Source of the DNA: Candidatus Brockarchaeota archaeon
GTDB taxonomy: Archaea; Thermoproteota; EX4484-205; DTQO01
Reading direction: 5' to 3'
Length of the DNA: 11,070 nucleotides
NCBI GenBank assembly: GCA_017601265.1
Contig: JAFNJA010000061.1
Span: 1-11,070, forward strand
Within the stretch, counting starts at the first letter, position 1. Every line of letters starts with the position of its first letter. Both the position numbers and the translations under genes were made by a program. The notes beneath the pieces are model-generated. The model was not told the DNA's origin, searched no databases, and saw only the letters and a program-made list of their open reading frames with translations. This document shows, piece by piece, positions 5,388 to 11,070 of this stretch.

Positions 5388-6806
5388 GTGCAGAGGTTGG
5401 TAAAAGGAAAGGGAGAAGCCAGGGTCGCGATAGACCTCAGCGACGAGGTTGGGGAGATAAACAGGAACGTGTACGGACACTTCATAGAGCACCTGGGCAA
5501 GTGCATCTACGGCGGAATTTGGAAGGAAGGGGATCTCGACCGGGGGGTTGTGGACCTCATCAAGGGGTTGGACCCCCCAATACTTCGCTGGCCGGGGGGG
5601 AACTTCGCTTCCGGCTACCACTGGATCGACGGCATCGGCCCTTCGGAAGAGAGGAAGCCGAAATTCGACCTCGCTTGGAGGGCTATCGACCCGAACGCGT
5701 TCGGGACGAACGAGTTCATCAAGCTCTGCCGCATCCTGCAAGCGGAGCCCTACATCTGCGTCAACATGGGATCCGGGACCGCCGAGGAGGCGGCGAACTG
5801 GGTCGAGTACTGCAACGGTCCGGCTGGATCTTATCATGCGGACCTGCGGGTTCGGGGGGGAGAGGCCCAGCCCTTCGGGGTCAGGTTCTGGGGGCTCGGC
5901 AACGAGGTTTACGGCGATTGGCAGATCGGCCATTGCGACGCGGCCACGTACGCTAAGCAAGCGCTCGAATTCGCAAAGCGGATGAGGTGGGTCGACCCGG
6001 CGATAAAGACCGTGGCTGTAGGGTGCGACGACCCCCAATGGAACTGGGAGGTGCTAAGGACTTGCAAGGACCAGATAGACTACATCTCGCTCCACAAGTA
6101 CTACTACAATCCCGATTACTACGAGAGGGTGGCGGCGCCCCTCGAGGCCGAGAGGAGCCTAGCGAGGCTCGCAGCTACGATCTTGGCCGCCACGGGCGAA
6201 AGGAGGGTAAAGATAGCCTTCGACGAGTGGAACCTCTGGCATCCTGAAGCGAAATTGGAGAACGGCTTGAACCAATCCCCCGTTTTGGCGGACGCCATCT
6301 TCGCCGCCGGAATCTTCAACGCGATGCACAGGCTCTGCCCCGACGTCCACATCGCGTGCTTCGCCCAGCTCGTCAACGTCCTCCCCCTCATAATCTCTGA
6401 CGATAAGGGCGCGAGGGCGACCCCGCCTTACCTCGCCTTCCAGCTCTACGGCAGGCACGCGGGATCGACCGCGGTCAGGGTTCGGACGGCCTGCGAAACT
6501 TACGAGTCAAAAGCCTGGGGGCAGATGCGCGTGCCGATCTTGGACGTGTCCGCAACGCTTGACAAAGCGAGTAGGACGGTTTCCATCTTCATCTTGAACA
6601 GGGACGTGGACCGCGAGGTTGAGTGCGACGTGAGCGCGATCGGGTTGGAGCGCGGCGGAAAGGCGGAATTGTACGAGCTGAACGGCAGCGGAGTCGAAAA
6701 GCCGGACGCGAAGGTTTCGAGAGGGCACATCGGCCTCTCGGAGAGATTTTCCTACACGGCCCCGCCCCATTCGCTGACCGTCATCAAGCAGGCAATTGCC
6801 GGTTGA
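5388..6806 (+). CDS. Intracellular alpha-L-arabinofuranosidase, glycoside hydrolase family 51
   Basis: A 472-residue GH51 enzyme that releases terminal alpha-L-arabinofuranose from arabinan- or arabinoxylan-derived oligosaccharides with retention of configuration. Conserved blocks run in order: YGHFIEHLGKCIYGGIW (29-45), ILRWPGGNFASGYHW (65-79), RFWGLGNEVYGDW (166-178) with acid/base E173, ISLHKYYYNP (233-242), and KIAFDEWNLW (275-284) with nucleophile E280. The C-terminal beta-sandwich spans about 360-472 (VSIFILNRDVDREVECD). There is no signal peptide, so substrates must be imported as oligosaccharides. GTG at 5388 fits the TATA box spacing; TTG at 5397 is an alternative. Length is normal for the family (about 480-500). 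No sugar transporter, kinase or isomerase is adjacent, so its pathway partners lie elsewhere. It converges on the amidohydrolase operon with 41 bases between stop codons. Confidence 0.95.
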   Translation: MQRLVKGKGEARVAIDLSDEVGEINRNVYGHFIEHLGKCIYGGIWKEGDLDRGVVDLIKGLDPPILRWPGGNFASGYHWIDGIGPSEERKPKFDLAWRAIDPNAFGTNEFIKLCRILQAEPYICVNMGSGTAEEAANWVEYCNGPAGSYHADLRVRGGEAQPFGVRFWGLGNEVYGDWQIGHCDAATYAKQALEFAKRMRWVDPAIKTVAVGCDDPQWNWEVLRTCKDQIDYISLHKYYYNPDYYERVAAPLEAERSLARLAATILAATGERRVKIAFDEWNLWHPEAKLENGLNQSPVLADAIFAAGIFNAMHRLCPDVHIACFAQLVNVLPLIISDDKGARATPPYLAFQLYGRHAGSTAVRVRTACETYESKAWGQMRVPILDVSATLDKASRTVSIFILNRDVDREVECDVSAIGLERGGKAELYELNGSGVEKPDAKVSRGHIGLSERFSYTAPPHSLTVIKQAIAG

Positions 6807-6847
6807 TCCGGAATCGGGCACGCCCCGCCTTAGCGTCCAGGGGGGTG

Positions 6848-7624
6848 TCAGGCCGAATAGCGGTCCAATATTCCCTGCATGTTCAAACCCAAGATCATGC
6901 GCTTCTCTTCGTCGCCGATCCTTGCGTATAGCACGGGCGCGAGGCCGAAAGGCCCGTCCAGGTCGGCCATGTCGGAGCCGTAGACTATCTTTTCGGCCTT
7001 GACGGCCTCCAGCAGGTTCTCCACGTCGCGGAACATCAGGGCGGCGCACGTGCACTGGTAAACGTTCTTCCTCCTCCTCAAAACCTCCACGTATCTGGTG
7101 GAGCAATGCCCTATTATGAAGCAGGCTTCGGAATACCTCTCCGCCAGGGAGTCGAGGAACTCCGGCCTGCCCCAGTTGTGGTTGATCATTATCAGGCGGT
7201 TGTCGTTTGCGTACCCGTACAATGGCGCGAAATCGGTCCCCTCCGTAGTCGCCCCTTGGTATTCGCATATTATCTTTATTCCCCTCAAACCTCCTTTCCT
7301 GCACCTCTCCAGCTCAGGTATCCACTCCCCCGGGTAATTCGCGTTGACGGTCGCGTACCCGACGATCCTTTCCGGCCACTCCTTGACGGCGCGCATGACC
7401 TGATCGTTTCCGAGCGCGAAATCCGAGTTGACTCCGGCGAAAGAGAAAGCGCAGATCTTCTTTATCCCCAATCGGTCCATCTGCTCCACGATCCCTTCTA
7501 CGCTCCCGAAGGGGATGTGGTAAAGGCTGAAGGACCCTCCGACGTGTGTGTGGGCGTCTATGACAGTCTCCCCTTCCAAGGGCAACCCGCGCTTCGCCAA
7601 CCTCAAGAACTTGCCCTCAGCCAT
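6848..7624 (-). CDS. Amidohydrolase_2-family metal-dependent hydrolase, catalytic member of a pair
   Basis: A 258-residue TIM-barrel protein of the amidohydrolase_2 family (PF04909), which includes decarboxylases and lactone or amide hydrolases. Metal-site residues look intact: DAHTHVGG with H25 and H27, MINHNWG with H149, IIGHCS with H173, and YGSD with D218. K117 in RGIKI is in the barrel but is not clearly a carbamylated lysine. No signal peptide; cytoplasmic. The substrate cannot be predicted. The ATG at 7624 overlaps the end of the preceding gene by 8 bases (ATGGCTGA), indicating translational coupling. That preceding gene encodes a related protein lacking the metal ligands, so the two may form a heteromeric complex. 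It is the last gene of a minus-strand operon beginning with, or upstream of, rad50. Confidence 0.88.
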   Translation of the reverse strand: MAEGKFLRLAKRGLPLEGETVIDAHTHVGGSFSLYHIPFGSVEGIVEQMDRLGIKKICAFSFAGVNSDFALGNDQVMRAVKEWPERIVGYATVNANYPGEWIPELERCRKGGLRGIKIICEYQGATTEGTDFAPLYGYANDNRLIMINHNWGRPEFLDSLAERYSEACFIIGHCSTRYVEVLRRRKNVYQCTCAALMFRDVENLLEAVKAEKIVYGSDMADLDGPFGLAPVLYARIGDEEKRMILGLNMQGILDRYSA

Positions 7625-8420
7625 TCCGAACGCCCTCCATGAGCCTCCTCAGGTTGTCTCCGGCGACCATCCTTTTCTCCTCCTCAGATACCATCGCGTA
7701 GTTGACCATCCCGAGCGCGCAGGACGGATCCCTGATCGGCATTCTGGTGCCAAACAAGATTCGTTCCGCCCCAAACCTTCGGCAGATGTCCTCCACGCTT
7801 CGGAAGAGCCATAGCGCAGAAAGCTCAACGCGCAGGTTGGGGCAGCTTTCCAAAGCTTGGTAGAGGCGCCTGTTGGTCCTGAACCTGAACTCCGTCACAA
7901 TCACGGGCAGGTCCGGGTACGTTTGGCACGTCTCCACCACCGACTTCCAATCCGCAAGGTCGACTTGCGACATCGTGGATTCGGCATAGTCTACGATTAT
8001 GGGGATCCTCAGCTCAGAAAACAGCCTAAGGGATTCGCCCAAGGATCGATCATCGAAGTCGAAGTGGTATTGGGAAGGGAACAGGCGCAATACCTTGACC
8101 CCATGCTTGCGCATCTCCCTTACGAAGGCCTCCGGCGGGTCGGTCTCGCCCGTGACCGGGGGCATGAAGGACCAACTCGGGCGTAGGCATGGCGCGCCAA
8201 AAGTTTCCTCGACCGCGAGCTCGTTTCCCATCCTCGGGCTGTTCTCCATGGCCACGGAGTGGAAAACCAAGGCGTCCGAGATTCCGTAATACCCCATCTC
8301 CTCGAGAAGCCTGTCCTTCGAGTGGAAAGAACCGGGCCGAAAGATGTTGTGCCTGCCGATCATGCAGTTCGAATCGAAGAATCTAATCGAGTGGGCGCCG
8401 TCAGAACCGCTTTCAAGCAT
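7617..8420 (-). CDS. Amidohydrolase-fold protein with lost metal ligands (probable pseudoenzyme)
   Basis: A 267-residue protein with the barrel layout of the amidohydrolase_2 family but a degraded active site. The N-terminal DxHxH position reads FDSNCMIG (N18 and M20 instead of His). The strand where the partner has INHN reads IVDYAES (D144). The IIGH position reads VTEFRF (E177). The C-terminal GSD reads FGTRMP (R226). The overall order is otherwise kept: GISDALVFHS (46-55), HGVKVLRLFPS (106-116), NLRVELSALWLF (195-206), AERILFGTRMPIRDP (218-232), EEEKRMVAGDNLRRL (246-260). The last segment closely resembles the end of its downstream partner (EEKRMILGLNMQGIL), consistent with duplication. 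The ATG at 8420 overlaps the DUF998 stop by 8 bases and its own end overlaps the partner's start by 8. It is probably a structural or regulatory subunit, but it could use a different chemistry. Confidence 0.82.
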   Translation of the reverse strand: MLESGSDGAHSIRFFDSNCMIGRHNIFRPGSFHSKDRLLEEMGYYGISDALVFHSVAMENSPRMGNELAVEETFGAPCLRPSWSFMPPVTGETDPPEAFVREMRKHGVKVLRLFPSQYHFDFDDRSLGESLRLFSELRIPIIVDYAESTMSQVDLADWKSVVETCQTYPDLPVIVTEFRFRTNRRLYQALESCPNLRVELSALWLFRSVEDICRRFGAERILFGTRMPIRDPSCALGMVNYAMVSEEEKRMVAGDNLRRLMEGVRNG

Positions 8421-9021
8421 TGCTCAACGACACCATCACGAGCCAGACCGCGGCGAAAGCCGAAGTTATGGTTTCCTGTATGGCAACGCCCCGCCAAGGC
8501 CAATCAAAAAACCAGACGAGCGGGGAAGCGATCCCTAAAGCCAACGAGGCGGCCCCAACCCGGGGAGTCCCGAGCGGCCAGGAAGCGTAGCTGTACAACA
8601 ACGTTACCGCGGCGATGGAAGCGAAGAAAACGACCGAGACTTGGCCGTGCACCGCGCCCGCGTCCTCGGGAAAAACCCCGATAAGCGCCAGGTCGAACCC
8701 CGCCACCGCCAAAGGCAAGCTCCACACCAGGTACTTCCAGGAAGGGTGCTTTATGGACAAAGCGGTTCCGAAAGCTGCCACGATGAGGCCGGAGGCCACC
8801 ATCCCGGCGTTGTACACCACCGCGACGGAACCGTTCAGCGCCACGTTCCCGAGGTCGCTCAGCGCGTTTTCGCAGAAGTTGAACCAAGGGGACAGGGCGA
8901 TGGACGCGATTATGAAAGGGTAAGCCGACACAGCGCCCAGGACGCCAAGGAATCTAAGCTTCGTCGCTCCGTTCCCGCCCGCTTCGGACTTGATCCTTGA
9001 CCACAGTAACGGACGCCTCAA
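8413..9021 (-). CDS. DUF998 six-pass membrane protein
   Basis: A 202-residue integral membrane protein of the DUF998 family (PF06197). Two family motifs are present: SPWFNFCENALSDLGN (44-59) and GVFPEDAGAVHGQVSVVFF (115-133). Predicted membrane segments are at about 22-43, 65-90, 95-115, 124-146, 153-172 and 179-199. The biochemical role of DUF998 proteins is unknown. The only reasonable start is the TTG at 9021, four bases after the rad50 stop (TGACGAATTG). GGAGGT lies 14 bases upstream of it within the rad50 end, so reinitiation or coupled translation is likely. Its stop overlaps the next gene's ATG by 8 bases (ATGCTTGA). Expression is therefore tied to rad50 upstream and the amidohydrolase pair downstream; whether that reflects a shared job is unclear. 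Confidence 0.88.
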   Translation of the reverse strand: MRRPLLWSRIKSEAGGNGATKLRFLGVLGAVSAYPFIIASIALSPWFNFCENALSDLGNVALNGSVAVVYNAGMVASGLIVAAFGTALSIKHPSWKYLVWSLPLAVAGFDLALIGVFPEDAGAVHGQVSVVFFASIAAVTLLYSYASWPLGTPRVGAASLALGIASPLVWFFDWPWRGVAIQETITSAFAAVWLVMVSLSNA

Positions 9022-9025
9022 TTCG

Positions 9026-11020
9026 TCAAAGCTCGACCTCCGCCTTCGAAGCCCCGCCCTCCCCTATCCTGACGTCGACGATGTTCAGCGCTTCTTCCTC
9101 GCAAATGTTGTGGTGCGTGACCAAGATCGTCTGGGAGACCTTCCTCGAAACCTCGCCCAAGTAGCTGGCAAGCTGGGGCAGGTTTTCGGAGTCGACGCCG
9201 TACGTGGGCTCGTCCAAGATGAGAAGGGAGCGGAAACCGAGCGATTCAAGCAGGGCCAGCCTGACGGACAGCGCGATTATCGTTTGGTGGCCGCCGCCCA
9301 CCCTCGCGGCCGGGATCGGCTCGGTAAGCCCTTTCGGGTGGACCAGGACGGCGTATTCCTCGGGATCTATCCTTATCGCGGCGTAAACGCGCTGGTCGGT
9401 CATCTCCTTGTAGTATTCCAGCGCCTTGCGTTCCACGTTCTTCAAAAAATCCCGCCTCCTGGCCTCCACGGCTTGGTCGAATTTCTCCGCGATGGTTCGG
9501 GCCATGTTGGCGCTTACGAGCCTCCGCCTCAGCGCTTCGACCTTCGCCCTGGCCGCCACGAGCTCCGCGTTCACCTTCTCCACGATCCGGACCTTCTCTT
9601 CCAAGCTGCCTCGCTTCCTCGAGAGCTCGGCCTTTTTCCTCGCGAGCTCGTCGGGCCTTACCGGAAGCTGCTGCGCGACCTTCACCTTGAGGTCCGGGTC
9701 GCCCGGTTGGAACGGAAGCCCGAGCTTCCCGAGCGCCTCCGTGATTTCGGCCTCCAAGCTTGCGGCAATTTCCTTGAGGGAACGCTCGTTGGAGGCGTGC
9801 TCGCCAAGGGCTTTGTGCGCCGACCTCAAAGCCAGGACCGAGTTTTCCGCGCCGTCGATCCTTTTGTTCAGCCGTTCTATCTCCAACTTCTTTTCATCGT
9901 ACGCTTTCTTGGCCTTTCCTTCGACCGATTTCAGTTCCTCAAGCCTCGCCATCTCGCCTTCCAAGATCCCGCGGATGGTTTCCGGATCGAGTTCCTGCCC
10001 GCAGGTCGGGCATTTGGAAACGCCTTTCCCAAGTAGCTCCTCGTGCTTTCCTATCCTGGCTTCTATAGCCGTCGCCTCCCCCCTGGCGTTCGACCAGTCG
10101 CCGGCCAATTTCTCAAACTCCCTTTCAAGGGATTCCCTCCTTCCCAAAAGTTCCTCAACCTCGGCCATGAGTTCCCCGATCTTGCGTTCGAGATCGCCTT
10201 GCGACGAGGCCCCCGCGTTCTTAAGCAGCTCCTCCGCCTTCGCCCTCGTTTCGCGGACCTTCCTTTCGATCGCGTCCCTCTCCTCGATCTCTTTCAGAAG
10301 TTCGGCCAACTCCTCGGATTCGCCCTTCCTGACCGCGTCCTCAAGGCTCGATACGTCCTCCCGCAATGCCTCGACATCTTTGCCCAATTGCTCAGAATTC
10401 TTTTCAAGTTGCGGGATTACGAGCCTCTCCAGATTCTCCAACTCGGTCGCCACGTCCCTGCCTTCGTGCCTTTCCAAGAGCCTCCTGGCCTCTTCCACCT
10501 GTTCGCGCAGCTCCCTTAGGAGCGTTATGCCTATCACGGAGTCCATCTCTTCCTTGGGCGGCTGCAGGATGTCGGCCAGCTTTCCCTGCCTCACGTAAAC
10601 CAGGTTCGTGAACTTCCTGAGGCTCGACCCCATCAGCTCCGTTACCTTCCCCCTCAATCCCTCGTCGCCCTCCACCTCTATTTCCTCGCCGTCGAGGGCG
10701 AGCCTCCTCTCCTCGGTCCTGTAAGCTCCCCTGCCGTCGACCCTCCCCCTCCTCGTCACCTCCACTATGACCCCGCTTTTCGGGCTCCTAAACCTCACGT
10801 AAGTCGACATCTCCCTCGATTCGGGCAGCCTGGAGACCAGGAGCTTCGGCCTGGCGTCCGGAGCTTCGCCGAAGAGCGCGAAGACGAGGCCGTCCAGGAG
10901 CGTGCTTTTGCCTGTCGAATTCCTGCCCCTTATCAAATTCAGGCCCGCGGAGAACTCGACGTCAGCTTCCCTGTAACCGCCGAAGTTCCTGAGCTTCAAA
11001 GCTTCTATTACGGCGCTCAA
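9026..11020 (-). CDS. rad50: Rad50-like SMC-family ATPase with zinc hook
   Basis: A 664-residue ATPase of the Mre11-Rad50 complex, which tethers and processes DNA double-strand breaks. Residues 1-160 hold the N-lobe with Walker A GRNSTGKST (32-40) and the Q-loop VYVRQGKL (142-148). A long Glu/Lys/Arg-rich coiled coil (about 165-520) is broken by the zinc hook CPTCGQEL (C337, C340). The C-lobe has a signature region VGGGHQTIIALSVRLAL (574-590), Walker B LLILDEP (599-605), D-loop YGVDSE and H-loop VTHHN (634-638). It is short: about 220 residues less than Pyrococcus Rad50 (882), mostly from shorter arms. The signature reads VGGGH rather than the usual LSGGE. The TTG at 11020 is preferred: the reading frame also extends to a GTG at 11056, but those extra codons (Gly-rich) coincide with the end of the upstream gene, whose TGA overlaps this TTG, and GGGGGAGGG directly precedes it. 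Confidence 0.93.
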   Translation of the reverse strand: MSAVIEALKLRNFGGYREADVEFSAGLNLIRGRNSTGKSTLLDGLVFALFGEAPDARPKLLVSRLPESREMSTYVRFRSPKSGVIVEVTRRGRVDGRGAYRTEERRLALDGEEIEVEGDEGLRGKVTELMGSSLRKFTNLVYVRQGKLADILQPPKEEMDSVIGITLLRELREQVEEARRLLERHEGRDVATELENLERLVIPQLEKNSEQLGKDVEALREDVSSLEDAVRKGESEELAELLKEIEERDAIERKVRETRAKAEELLKNAGASSQGDLERKIGELMAEVEELLGRRESLEREFEKLAGDWSNARGEATAIEARIGKHEELLGKGVSKCPTCGQELDPETIRGILEGEMARLEELKSVEGKAKKAYDEKKLEIERLNKRIDGAENSVLALRSAHKALGEHASNERSLKEIAASLEAEITEALGKLGLPFQPGDPDLKVKVAQQLPVRPDELARKKAELSRKRGSLEEKVRIVEKVNAELVAARAKVEALRRRLVSANMARTIAEKFDQAVEARRRDFLKNVERKALEYYKEMTDQRVYAAIRIDPEEYAVLVHPKGLTEPIPAARVGGGHQTIIALSVRLALLESLGFRSLLILDEPTYGVDSENLPQLASYLGEVSRKVSQTILVTHHNICEEEALNIVDVRIGEGGASKAEVEL

Positions 11021-11070
11021 CCCTCCCCCACCGCCTTCTCTATCGCCTCCACCCACCGGGCCACGAAGGA
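11017..11070 (-). CDS. C-terminal end of upstream gene, probably mre11 (partial)
   Basis: The minus strand from the right edge reads 17 codons (SFVARWVEAIEKAVGEG) to a TGA at 11019-11017. The helical, charged peptide and codon use look like a real protein tail. Its stop overlaps the TTG start of rad50 by a TTGA junction. In archaea mre11 almost always precedes rad50 in such a coupled arrangement, so Mre11 is the natural guess. The visible 17 residues are not enough to prove it. Confidence 0.6.
   Translation of the reverse strand, partial: SFVARWVEAIEKAVGEG

Noticed and set aside
5283..6038. Minus-strand 251-codon open frame and plus-strand 5156-5956 frame in the GH51 region
   Set aside because: Both overlap the GH51 gene, whose catalytic motifs are unambiguous; the Arg- and Pro-rich translations are typical of off-frame reading in GC-rich DNA.
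6507..7304. Minus-strand 265-codon frame spanning the GH51 and amidohydrolase ends
   Set aside because: It runs out of frame through two well-supported genes and yields an Arg-rich translation without domains.
8360..8376. TTCGAATC string resembling a tRNA T-loop
   Set aside because: It lies inside the coding sequence of the pseudo-amidohydrolase (the DSNCMIG region) and no acceptor or anticodon stem can be drawn around it.
9426..10598. Long plus-strand open frame (390 codons) opposite rad50, and another at 8990-10036
   Set aside because: Antisense shadows of the rad50 coding frame; composition is Ser/Leu/Arg-biased with no recognisable domain, while the minus strand shows all Rad50 motifs.
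1..11070. CRISPR array, insertion sequence or prophage
   Set aside because: No regularly spaced direct repeats, no transposase or integrase frames and no long terminal inverted repeats were seen on either strand.

Overview
The window looks like chromosomal DNA of a GC-rich, probably thermophilic archaeon. I lean to the Thermoproteota/TACK side, but only on general style and with low confidence. The evidence is: genes preceded by CTTA-type TATA boxes about 27-32 bases before the start codon with little or no 5' leader; frequent GTG and TTG starts; heavy use of AGG and ATA codons; and an archaeal-type Rad50 with a CxxC zinc hook. I see no rRNA, tRNA, CRISPR array, insertion sequence or phage gene.

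Left part (1-2898), an envelope-facing cluster: a large exported beta-propeller protein on the minus strand, running off the left edge. It is divergent from a small membrane-anchored or secreted protein of unknown function. That is followed by a two-pass membrane protein with a cytoplasmic winged-helix DNA-binding domain. Two opposed TATA boxes share the 109-base divergent spacer.

Middle part (2953-6806), metabolic and redox single genes: a DppA-type (M55) D-aminopeptidase on the minus strand; a spacer of about 310 bases with what looks like the tail of a DUF433 gene; then, on the plus strand, each with its own promoter, a rubrerythrin-like di-iron protein, a cytoplasmic sulfite-oxidase-family molybdopterin enzyme, and an intracellular GH51 alpha-L-arabinofuranosidase. 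The promoter of the molybdoenzyme carries a 7-9-7 inverted repeat directly against its TATA box.

Right part (6848-11070), a tightly packed minus-strand operon entering from the right edge: the last codons of an upstream gene (mre11 by position), rad50, a six-pass DUF998 membrane protein, and two amidohydrolase-family proteins. Adjacent genes overlap by 4-8 bases or are 4 bases apart, so translational coupling is likely. The first of the two amidohydrolase-fold proteins has lost every metal ligand I can identify, while the second keeps them, suggesting a catalytic/non-catalytic pair. No single known system ties the window together. The items most worth a second look are the amidohydrolase pair, the membrane regulator with its exported neighbours, the atypical Rad50 signature motif and the palindromic operator.
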